Assembly: GCA_017303565.1 (NCBI GenBank)
Contig: JAFLCM010000141.1
Span: 1 to 6,596, forward strand
Origin: Planctomycetota bacterium
GTDB taxonomy: Bacteria; Planctomycetota; Phycisphaerae; Phycisphaerales; UBA1924
Length of the DNA stretch: 6,596 nt
Direction of reading: 5' to 3'
Position 1 is the first letter of the stretch; each line of letters starts with the position of its first letter. The notes under the pieces were generated by a model, which was given only the letters and a program-made list of their open reading frames with translations, ran no database searches and was not told the DNA's origin. Below are positions 1 through 6,071 of the stretch, one piece after another. The position numbers and the translations under genes are program-made.

Positions 1-320
1 CGGCGCAGAAGCGGGCGGCGGCGTCGGCGTGGTTCCCGGCGACGATGCAGCTGGTTCGGGCCCGGTCAGGTGCGGCGGCGGAGCGGGTGGAGGCGCGGGT
101 GCGGGAGTTGGAGCGGACGGCGAGCGGGCTTTGGCCTGTGCCGCTGGTGACGGGGGATCACCTGATTGCAGGGGGGCTGAGGCCGGGGCCGGTCTTCGGG
201 GTGTGGTTGGAACGGCTGTTTGACATGCAGTTGGAGGATCGATTGACCACGCGGGAGGAGGGGATTTCCCTGGTGAAGCGGTGGGCGGGGGGCGAGGCGA
301 TGGAGGCGTTGGAGGGCTGA
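1..320 (+). CDS. CCA-adding enzyme / poly(A) polymerase family protein, C-terminal fragment
   Basis: The reading frame is open from base 3 at the left edge to a TGA at 318-320, giving 105 residues of a larger protein whose start lies outside the window. The tail carries the pattern PLVTGDHLIAGGLRPGPVFG followed by a Gln-Leu-Glu-(Asp/Gly)-Arg-Leu-(Thr/Ser)-Thr-Arg-Glu-Glu stretch. This is the characteristic C-terminal helical end of class II tRNA nucleotidyltransferases (the 'LxTGxDLIxxGLxPGPxFG...QLEGxLxTREEA' signature). These enzymes add or repair the 3' CCA of tRNA, or polyadenylate RNA, in the cytoplasm. The catalytic nucleotidyltransferase head is not in the window, so CCA-adding cannot be told from poly(A) polymerase activity. 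An internal ATG at 45 is not a credible start because the frame and the helical region continue upstream of it. No clear intrinsic terminator follows. Confidence 0.85.
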   Translation, partial: AQKRAAASAWFPATMQLVRARSGAAAERVEARVRELERTASGLWPVPLVTGDHLIAGGLRPGPVFGVWLERLFDMQLEDRLTTREEGISLVKRWAGGEAMEALEG

Positions 321-336
321 AAGGCACGGGTTTGGA

Positions 337-366
337 TTGGGGCGCTCCGGGGGCGTGTTCTATACT
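337..366 (+). promoter_or_regulatory. Putative sigma70-type promoter for the exported protease-like operon
   Basis: TATACT at 361-366 matches the -10 consensus at five of six positions. It sits 18 bp downstream of TTGGGG at 337-342, a weak -35 (three of six). The predicted start of transcription is near 373, about 157 nt before the ATG at 530. The AT-rich -10 stands out in a very GC-rich gap. This is a consensus match by eye only. Confidence 0.45.
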
Positions 367-372
367 GTGCGG

Positions 373-529
373 ATTCTGAACGGATGTGGTTCTCCGCGTG
401 GGGAAAGGCGAACCCCGCGGGGGGGACGCCGGTATCGAACATGGCGGGGCCGTGGAGGCCCCGATGGGTCATTTTGCGTCCCGCGGCTGCGCGGGGCGGT
501 TTGCTCAACGCCTCCTGAGAGATGTGACC
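373..529 (+). promoter_or_regulatory. Structured 5' leader of the two-gene operon
   Basis: If transcription starts near 373, the leader can form three GC-rich hairpins in series. The first has arms 397-403 and 413-419 (7 bp with one G-T pair, 9-nt loop). The second has arms 445-451 and 457-463 (7 bp, loop GTGGA). The third has arms 480-485 and 490-495 (CCCGCG/CGCGGG, 6 bp, loop GCTG). A short frame from ATG 441 to TGA 516-518 (25 residues) ends 11 nt before the downstream ATG but has no visible ribosome binding site. A CCTCC at 511-515 could pair with the GGAGG at 454-458. No known riboswitch class is recognised. Hairpins of this size arise readily by chance at this GC content, so a regulatory role is only a possibility. 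Confidence 0.3.
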
Positions 530-2089
530 ATGAACAGCACGTCGATTCTGCGTCGTCTGGGTGCGGTGTGCGCGCTGGGCCTGAGCGTGATGGCGGCGCC
601 GCTGCTGACGCCGGGAGCGTTCGCGGCGGAGAACAACGCTGCGAAGAGCCAGTCCGCGGAGGCGAAGGCCGCTGCGTCGAAGGAAGCGCCTAAGACGCAG
701 GATCACCTGATCCTGTCGAAGAACGGCGGGATGGTGGTGAAGGGTCAGATCGTCGAGGAGACGGCGAGCAGCGTCACCATGATGGTCGAGTTCCCGGGGA
801 TGCCGGCGGTCAAGACGACGTACCAGAAGTCGGACATCGTCGAGATCAAGCGTGACCAGCCGGCGGAGGCGTCGGCGTCGATCGCGCCCAAGGCCGCAGA
901 CAAGGACAAGAAGAAGGACGACCCGTTCAAGGACAAGGTGGCGCCGACGGCGACCGCCGAGGACGACGCGGCAAAGATCATGGTGGTGAACCTGGAGGGG
1001 CGTCTGGGGTGGGACTACTCGGTGACGCCGATGGTCGAGGTGTTCGAGGCGGTGGACAAGGAGTTCAACGACCTGGACTCGTCGGGGAACGTGCGGGACG
1101 AGATGCGGCAGAAGAACATCGTGGTGTTCAAGATCAAGTCTGAGACGAGCCCGCGGCAGGGTTTCGACGGGTTTTTCGCGGCGGAGAAGTTCGCGCCGGT
1201 GTTCGAGAAGCAGTTCGAGAAGGGGCGTCGGATCGTGTTCTGGGTGGAGGAGGCGCTGGGGGGCGCGGGGTTCCTGCCGATGCTGTCGCCCGAGTCGTAC
1301 TGGAAGAGCGACGGGATCGTGAAGGGGGCGGGGAACGACCTCGACAAGTTCGATCTCGGCGACAAGATGGTGAACGAGAAGCAGATCTCGCTGCGTCTGG
1401 GCCACGCCGAGGGCATCCCGATCAAGGGCGGGTACGGCGAGGTGGGCGTGGCGGTGGTGCGGGCGCTGGCGCGCCAGAGCAACTGGCTGGTGGTGCGGAT
1501 GGAGGGCGGCAAGCCGGTGGTCCTGGAGCGCGAGCCCACCAAGGACGACTACGCCGAGCACCCCAACTGGATCATCCTGAAGGACAACGGCCAGGGCCAG
1601 TACAAGGACAAGATGAAGACGGAGGGGAACGACCAGCTGGAACTGAAGGCCGAGTGGGCGCGGAACCTGGGTCTGTCGAAGGGGACGTGCGACACGGTCG
1701 AGGACCTGGCGTTCGCGTTCGGGGTGCAGCGGAACTGGAAGGAGATCGAGAAGCCCAAGGCGCAGGAGGTGCTGGAGCGTCGCAAGGAGGACGTGAAGCG
1801 GGCGTTCGAGCTGATCAACCCGCGTCCGACGCAGGAGGTGGACATGGGGCGGCTGTGGCGAGATCTGGAAGAGATCCGCGACGGGCAGACCTACGAGGAG
1901 CAGCGCCGGGCGCAGGGGCGGCGGATCCAGACGCTCCAGCAGATCCAGGGCGTGATGACGAAGTACAAGGAGATCTTCGACCCCGAGGGTCAGCAGGTGG
2001 CTCAGCTGAGCGTGCGGATCGAGGGGATCAAGCAGGAGATGGACCTGGCGCGGAAGGCGTTCCAGCGTGCCCAGGAGGGCCAGCGCTGA
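530..2089 (+). CDS. Exported Clp/NfeD-fold protein lacking catalytic residues (putative pseudoprotease)
   Basis: This 519-residue protein starts with a Sec signal peptide: basic LRR, a hydrophobic core, then AFA with likely cleavage after residue 32. ATG 530 is chosen because it places the signal peptide at the N-terminus, with a weak GAGAG 8 nt upstream; the frame extends back to about 386 without signal-like sequence. Residues about 58-109 form a small beta-rich domain ending in SDIVEIKRD, followed by a Lys/Asp-rich linker (121-136). Residues about 148-400 align with the ClpP/NfeD-like domain of the downstream gene product, sharing the WxExA segment and the SKGTxDT...L...GV end (14 of 33 positions identical by eye). 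The nucleophile position is Gly244 (EEALGGAG) and the oxyanion Gly-Gly-Gly is replaced by Glu-Thr-Ser (205-207), so protease activity looks lost. The C-terminus (about 403-519) is charged, helical and likely coiled coil. It lies 61 bp upstream of its paralogue in one operon. The exact role is unknown; a structural partner or regulator of the downstream protease is inferred. Confidence 0.85.
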   Translation: MNSTSILRRLGAVCALGLSVMAAPLLTPGAFAAENNAAKSQSAEAKAAASKEAPKTQDHLILSKNGGMVVKGQIVEETASSVTMMVEFPGMPAVKTTYQKSDIVEIKRDQPAEASASIAPKAADKDKKKDDPFKDKVAPTATAEDDAAKIMVVNLEGRLGWDYSVTPMVEVFEAVDKEFNDLDSSGNVRDEMRQKNIVVFKIKSETSPRQGFDGFFAAEKFAPVFEKQFEKGRRIVFWVEEALGGAGFLPMLSPESYWKSDGIVKGAGNDLDKFDLGDKMVNEKQISLRLGHAEGIPIKGGYGEVGVAVVRALARQSNWLVVRMEGGKPVVLEREPTKDDYAEHPNWIILKDNGQGQYKDKMKTEGNDQLELKAEWARNLGLSKGTCDTVEDLAFAFGVQRNWKEIEKPKAQEVLERRKEDVKRAFELINPRPTQEVDMGRLWRDLEEIRDGQTYEEQRRAQGRRIQTLQQIQGVMTKYKEIFDPEGQQVAQLSVRIEGIKQEMDLARKAFQRAQEGQR

Positions 2090-2138
2090 GGGGCGTGCGC
2101 GGCATCTGGCAGGGCGGATCGAGGTCGGTTCATTTGAC

Positions 2139-2145
2139 GAGGTGG
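2139..2145 (+). promoter_or_regulatory. Shine-Dalgarno fixing the start at 2151
   Basis: GAGGTGG ends 5 nt before ATG 2151. It supports this ATG over in-frame upstream codons that would overlap the preceding gene. It is the only strong Shine-Dalgarno in the window, at the one start that is internal to an operon. Confidence 0.7.
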
Positions 2146-2150
2146 CAGCG

Positions 2151-3428
2151 ATGAAGACTTGGACCCGGCGGATCGGCGTGTGGGCGGCGTGCGTGGTGGG
2201 CGCCCTGGCGGTGGCCCTGACCCCGGCGCGGGCGCTCGCCGACACGATCGTGCTGAAGGACGGGACGAAGATCGAGGGCACGATCACGGATGAGAAGCCC
2301 GACTTCGTGTGGATCACGGTCAAGATCGGCGAGTTGAAGAAGCCGCGGCTGGTGAACCGGTCGGAGATCAAGGAGATCGTCCGCGACAAGCCGGCGGACG
2401 GCGGGGCGGAGACGGGCTCGAAGCCCGAGGCCGGCGCTCCCGCCGGGGGCAAGGACGGCGAGAAGGCCGCCCCGCGGATCCCCGAGGGGGCGACGAAGGT
2501 GGCGGTGATCTCCCAGGAGGAGATGGTGGGCCCGTTCATGAACGCGGACGCGTTCAAGTACGCGGTGTCGCTGATCCCCAAGGACCAGAAGCCGGACATC
2601 ATCGTGATGCGGATCAACTCGGGCGGCGGCGCGCTGATCGAGGTGCCGAAGCTGATGGACCTGATCCAGAAGGACCTGAAGCCCGAGTACCGGGTGGTGG
2701 CGTGGATCGAGTCGGCGATCTCGGCGGCGGCGATGACGGCGATGAACTGCGAAGAGATCTACATGATGAAGCGGGGGAACCTGGGCGGGGCGGTGGCGTT
2801 CAGCATGACCGGCCCGGGCAAGGCGCAGGCGATGAAGGACGAGGGGCTTGAGATGGTGCTCAAGCTGGGCGAGCAGATCGCCAAGAACGGGCGCTACGAC
2901 CCCCTGGTGATCCGCGCGATGCAGGAGTTCATGGCCCTGAGCGCGAACATCGACGAGGACGGGCGGGTGACGTGGCAGAACGACGAGAACGGCCAGTTCC
3001 TGGTCAACCGCAAGGACCGGATCCTGACGCTGAACGCCGAGAACGCGCTGAAGTTCAAGGTCAGCAAGGGGACGGCGGACACGCTGCCGGAGCTGATGAC
3101 CCTGATGGGGGTGCAGGAGTGGGTGGAGGTGGGCAAGCCCGCCGACGCGCACATGGTCGAGTTCCGCGACAACGTGCAGAAGGCGCAGGTGGAACTCGAG
3201 GCGATCCAGCAGAAGTTGAACATCGTGATCTCGGCGGCGAACGCGACGCAGACGCAGAAGGACCGGGACGGGAAGTTCGGGGAGGCGCGGCGGCTGATCG
3301 AGCGGATGCAGTCTTTGGTGCGTCGGGCGCCGTCTCTGGAGGTGTACTCGGGCCTGACGCCCGAGCAGTTCCGGCGGATGTTCGATGAACTGGAGCGGAT
3401 GCGGCGCGGGACCGGCGGGGGGAACTGA
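2151..3428 (+). CDS. Exported Clp/NfeD-fold serine protease-like protein
   Basis: The product is 425 residues. The signal peptide (MKTWTRRIG, hydrophobic core, ALA) predicts cleavage after residue 30. Residues 31-80 (DTIVLKDGTKIEGTI to SEIKEIVRD) form a small beta-rich SH3-like domain of a type common in planctomycete exported proteins. A Gly/Ala/Pro/Lys linker (81-112) leads to a ClpP/crotonase-like fold at about 116-321. Visible elements are INSGGG (155-160) as oxyanion loop, VVAWIESAISAAAM with Ser191 at the nucleophile position, GNLGGA (209-214), and Lys229, which precedes the helix ending in KNGR. The Ser-to-Lys spacing (38) is close to that recalled for the archaeal NfeD homologue PH1510-N (Ser97/Lys138). 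LTLNAENALK...SKGT (292-307) matches the usual 'LTxxEALxxGxxD' end. The tail (about 330-420) is helical and likely coiled coil. The NfeD membrane region and OB domain are absent. The Ala at 193 replaces the usual Gly of 'SAG', so activity is likely but unproven. It acts outside the cytoplasm; its substrate is unknown. Confidence 0.85.
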   Translation: MKTWTRRIGVWAACVVGALAVALTPARALADTIVLKDGTKIEGTITDEKPDFVWITVKIGELKKPRLVNRSEIKEIVRDKPADGGAETGSKPEAGAPAGGKDGEKAAPRIPEGATKVAVISQEEMVGPFMNADAFKYAVSLIPKDQKPDIIVMRINSGGGALIEVPKLMDLIQKDLKPEYRVVAWIESAISAAAMTAMNCEEIYMMKRGNLGGAVAFSMTGPGKAQAMKDEGLEMVLKLGEQIAKNGRYDPLVIRAMQEFMALSANIDEDGRVTWQNDENGQFLVNRKDRILTLNAENALKFKVSKGTADTLPELMTLMGVQEWVEVGKPADAHMVEFRDNVQKAQVELEAIQQKLNIVISAANATQTQKDRDGKFGEARRLIERMQSLVRRAPSLEVYSGLTPEQFRRMFDELERMRRGTGGGN

Positions 3429-3452
3429 GCGCCGGTCGGTGTGGATCTCCTG

Positions 3453-3480
3453 AAGGCCCGCGGGTGACGCGGGCCTTTTT
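3453..3480 (+). terminator. Intrinsic (rho-independent) terminator of the two-gene operon
   Basis: A perfect 10-bp stem pairs AAGGCCCGCG (3453-3462) with CGCGGGCCTT (3468-3477) across a GGTGA loop. It ends in a run of five T (3476-3480). It begins 24 nt after the stop at 3428 and lies 28 nt before the next start codon, so it insulates the peptidase gene from operon readthrough. Confidence 0.9.
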
Positions 3481-3495
3481 CGTCGGCGCCCAACG

Positions 3496-3507
3496 TAGAA
3501 TCGCGGC
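3496..3507 (+). promoter_or_regulatory. -10 element implying a leaderless mRNA for the M3 peptidase
   Basis: TAGAAT (3496-3501) matches the -10 consensus at five of six positions and ends 7 nt before the A of ATG 3508. Transcription would therefore start at or next to the start codon. No Shine-Dalgarno precedes the ATG. A -35 is not convincing because that position falls in the terminator arm and T-run. Confidence 0.45.
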
Positions 3508-5244
3508 ATGAGCACCCAGCAGATCGCGGATGGCTTCGTCCCGGGTACGTTCGACGGCGCGGACTGGGCGAGCGTCGAGCCCTTGGGGAAGTCGCTGCTG
3601 GCCCGGGCGGTCGCGAGCGCCGCGGAGTTTGAGCGGTGGCTGATCGAGCGCTCGGACTTTGACGCGGCGTGCTCGGAGGGGCGGGCGAACCTGTACATCA
3701 CCATGACCTGCCGCACGGACGACAAGGCGGCGGCGGGGGCGTGGACGCGGTACATCGAGGAGGTGGCGCCGCGGCTGAAGCCGCTGGGGTTTGAGCTGGA
3801 CAAGCGGCAGGTGGAGTTGTCGGAACGGTTCCCGCTGCCCAAGGATCGCTACGGCGTACTGGAGCGGGACACGCGGGTGGAGGTGGACCTGTTCCGGGCC
3901 GAGAGCGTGCCCCTGGAGACGGAATTGTCGAAACTGGACCAGCGGTACGACGAGATCTGCGGGGCGATGACGGTGGAGTTTGAGGGGGAGACGCGGACGC
4001 TGCCGCAGATGGCCCGGTTCCAGCAGGAGCACGACCGCGGCCTGCGCGAGCGTGCGTGGCGGGCGGTGGCGGAGCGGCGGGCGCGGGACGCGGAGGAGGT
4101 CGAGTCGATCTACGACCGGATGGTCGGGCTGCGCCAGCGGGTGGCGGTGAACGCTGGGTTCAAGAACTTCCGGGACTGGTCGTTCAGGGCGAAGAAGCGG
4201 TTCGATTACACGCCGGAGATGTGCTTCGCGTTCCACGATGCGGTAGAGAAGCACATCGTGCCGTTCAACCGGAGGGCGGACGAGCGTCGTCGTCGGCTGT
4301 TGGGGGTGGACGCGCTGCGCCCGTGGGATTTGGCGGTGGACGAGAAGAAGCGCCCGCCGCTGAGGCCGTTCGAGGGCGGCCAGGACCTGGTGAACCGGAC
4401 GCGGCGGGTGTTCGACCGGATGGACGCGGACCTGGGTCGGATGTTCCGGGCGCTGGGGGACAACGCGTCGCGTGGTTCGGAGGGCGGGGCGTGCCTGGAC
4501 CTGGAGAGCCGCAAGGGCAAGGCCTCGGGCGGGTACCAGTACATGCGGGATTTATCGCGGCGATCGTTCATTTTCATGAACGCGGCGGGGCTGCACGCGG
4601 ACGTGCACACGATGGTGCACGAGGCGGGGCACATGTTCCACTCGGAGCTGTGCAAGGGGGACCCCTTGGTGGCGTACCGGCACTCGCCGATCGAGTTCGC
4701 CGAGGTGGCGAGCATGAGCATGGAACTGCTGTCGATGCCGGAGCTGGACGAGTACTACGCGGACCCGGCGCACGTGGCGCGGGCGGTGCGGGAGCAGCTC
4801 GAGGGGAGCGTGGGGATCCTGGCGTGGATCGCGCAAATCGACGCGTTCCAGCACTGGGTGTACGAGCATCCGGGGCACACGCGGGAGGAGCGGAAGGCGG
4901 CGTGGCTGGGGCTGGACGCGCGGTTTGGGCGGGGGGTGTCGTGGGAGGGGCTGGAGGCGTTCCGGTCGCGGGTGTGGCACCGGCAGAGCCACCTGTTCGG
5001 CGTGCCGTTCTACTACATCGAGTACGGCATCGCGCAGCTGGGGGCGCTGGGGCTGTGGCTGCACTCGTTGCGTCACGGGCGGGCGGAGGCGCTGCGGCTG
5101 TACCGCGGGGCGCTGAGCCTGGGCGGGTCGCGGCCTTTGCCCGAACTGTTCCGGGCGGCGGGACAGCCGTTTGATTTCGGGGCGGCGCGGGTGGCGGAGA
5201 TCGTGGCGGCGGTGGAGGGGGAGTTGGCGAAGTTGGCGGAGTAG
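3508..5244 (+). CDS. M3 family zinc oligoendopeptidase (PepF/thimet oligopeptidase-like)
   Basis: The product is a 578-residue zinc metallopeptidase, a normal length for bacterial M3 oligoendopeptidases, which cut short peptides in the cytoplasm. The signature is HTMVHEAGHMFHS: His371 and His375 are the first two zinc ligands, Glu372 the general base. The third ligand is probably Glu399 in PIEFAEVASMSME, 24 residues after His375, in line with the family. A late HLFGVPFYYIEYGIAQLGAL segment (495-514) provides the His and Tyr residues that line the M3 active site. Residues 1-230 are the helical region that encloses the substrate channel, with RAWRAVAERR (182-191) typical of the family. No signal peptide or membrane segment is seen. 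ATG 3508 is supported by its apparent leaderless promoter and by the terminator just upstream. It is transcribed separately from the exported pair. The substrate is not predictable. All key residues are intact, so it should be active. Confidence 0.93.
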   Translation: MSTQQIADGFVPGTFDGADWASVEPLGKSLLARAVASAAEFERWLIERSDFDAACSEGRANLYITMTCRTDDKAAAGAWTRYIEEVAPRLKPLGFELDKRQVELSERFPLPKDRYGVLERDTRVEVDLFRAESVPLETELSKLDQRYDEICGAMTVEFEGETRTLPQMARFQQEHDRGLRERAWRAVAERRARDAEEVESIYDRMVGLRQRVAVNAGFKNFRDWSFRAKKRFDYTPEMCFAFHDAVEKHIVPFNRRADERRRRLLGVDALRPWDLAVDEKKRPPLRPFEGGQDLVNRTRRVFDRMDADLGRMFRALGDNASRGSEGGACLDLESRKGKASGGYQYMRDLSRRSFIFMNAAGLHADVHTMVHEAGHMFHSELCKGDPLVAYRHSPIEFAEVASMSMELLSMPELDEYYADPAHVARAVREQLEGSVGILAWIAQIDAFQHWVYEHPGHTREERKAAWLGLDARFGRGVSWEGLEAFRSRVWHRQSHLFGVPFYYIEYGIAQLGALGLWLHSLRHGRAEALRLYRGALSLGGSRPLPELFRAAGQPFDFGAARVAEIVAAVEGELAKLAE

Positions 5245-5267
5245 CGGGGGAGTGCGGCGGTCGGTGG

Positions 5268-5297
5268 TTGGGTCCGAGGTGGTGGCGCGCGAACAAT
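5268..5297 (+). promoter_or_regulatory. Putative promoter with leaderless start for the decarboxylase gene
   Basis: AACAAT (5292-5297) ends exactly 7 nt before the A of ATG 5304, the same geometry as at 3496-3508. TTGGGT at 5268-5273 lies 18 bp upstream, resembling the -35 and spacing of the promoter at 337-366. No Shine-Dalgarno is at the proper distance; a GAGGTGG at 5276-5282 is about 21 nt from the ATG, too far. Confidence 0.4.
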
Positions 5298-5303
5298 GCG
5301 GAC

Positions 5304-6071
5304 ATGGAGACGCAGCGGGTGCCGCACATGACGGATGAGGCGTTCCGGGCCGCCGCCCACGAGGTGGTGGACTGGATCATCGACTACCACGCGAGGGGGG
5401 TGCGCGAGGCGCCGGTGATGGCGCGGGTTCGGCCCGGGGAGGTGGCGTCGGGGCTGGCGGCGCACGCGCCGGAGAAGGGTGAGCCCTTCGCGGCGGTCAT
5501 GGCGGATTTTCAGAAGGTGGTGATGCCTGGGGTGACGCACTGGCAGGCGCCGGGGTTCCACGCGTTCTTTCCGTCGGCGTACTCGCACCCGTCGCTCCTG
5601 GGGGACATGCTGTGCGGGGCGCTGGGGGCGGTGGGGTTCATCTGGCAGGGCTGCCCGGCGATGACGGAAGTGGAGACGCGGGTTATGGACTGGCTGGGGG
5701 AGCTGATCGGGCTGCCGGGAGCGTTCTTGGACGGGGCTTCGGGTCACGTGGGCGGGGGTGTGATCCAGGGGACGGCGAGCGAGGCGGTGCTGGTGGCGAT
5801 GCTGGCGGCGCGGGCGCGGGCCAAGAGCGCGGGGAAGTCCGGCGCGCTCACGGCGTACTGCTCGACGCAGGCGCACTCGTCGGTGGTCAAGGCGGCGATG
5901 GTGAGCGGGGTGGGGCGTGAGAACGTGCGGCTGATCGGGACGGACGAGCGGCTGGCGATGCGGGCGGACCTGTCGCCGCGCTCCTTCATCTTCATGAGCA
6001 TGCGCCAGCCGCTCTGGCCGGGCTCGGGGTTGACGCCGAGGCGGGTGGGGCCCTTGATCTGGCAGCGGTAG
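5304..6071 (+). CDS. Aromatic-L-amino-acid decarboxylase family (group II PLP decarboxylase), truncated at a junction near 5970
   Basis: Residues 1-222 (5304-5969) are a clear N-terminal half of a PLP-dependent group II decarboxylase of the DDC/tryptophan/tyrosine decarboxylase type, which converts aromatic amino acids to amines. Visible marks are GVTHWQAPGFHAFFP (76-90, substrate-site segment), LLGDMLCGALGAVGF, ETRVMDWLGELIGLP, GGGVIQGTASEA (150-161, phosphate cradle), and STQAHSSVVKAA, whose His191 would stack on the PLP ring. Homology ends after TDERLAMRAD. The remaining 33 codons to the TAG at 6069-6071 are antisense of a UbiD-like gene and are not decarboxylase. Family members run to about 470-500 residues, so the PLP-binding lysine and aspartate are missing and the product as read would be dead. 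The start at 5304 is chosen from the leaderless promoter and family N-terminus; ATG 5328 is an alternative. Glycine codons are 18 of 25 GGG, in keeping with the genes to the left. Confidence 0.85.
   Translation: METQRVPHMTDEAFRAAAHEVVDWIIDYHARGVREAPVMARVRPGEVASGLAAHAPEKGEPFAAVMADFQKVVMPGVTHWQAPGFHAFFPSAYSHPSLLGDMLCGALGAVGFIWQGCPAMTEVETRVMDWLGELIGLPGAFLDGASGHVGGGVIQGTASEAVLVAMLAARARAKSAGKSGALTAYCSTQAHSSVVKAAMVSGVGRENVRLIGTDERLAMRADLSPRSFIFMSMRQPLWPGSGLTPRRVGPLIWQR

Noticed and set aside
441..518. 25-residue upstream frame as an annotated gene
   Set aside because: No ribosome binding site and no recognisable sequence; kept only as part of the leader observation.
386..529. N-terminal extension of the first exported protein from an upstream start at 386
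   Set aside because: The extension would bury the signal peptide and covers the hairpin-rich leader; ATG 530 gives a normal signal peptide.
2067..2150. Upstream start for the second exported protein
   Set aside because: It would overlap the preceding gene and precede the signal peptide; the strong GAGGTGG points to 2151.
2181..2200. Lipoprotein signal (Cys at residue 14, preceded by Trp-Ala-Ala)
   Set aside because: The cysteine lies too early in the hydrophobic core and lacks Leu/Val/Ile at -3; the ALA site at residue 30 fits ordinary Sec cleavage.
158..2617. Very long minus-strand open frame (819 codons)
   Set aside because: It is antisense to two well-supported plus-strand genes, has low-complexity His/Arg/Leu-rich sequence typical of the complement of GC-rich coding DNA, and shows no recognisable domain.
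4558..6000. Similar RSFIFM segments in the peptidase (about 4558-4578) and just after the junction (about 5979-5996), as a possible recombination repeat
   Set aside because: The second is merely antisense of the UbiD Met-Lys-Met-Lys-Glu-Arg segment; the match is short and interrupted, so chance is sufficient.
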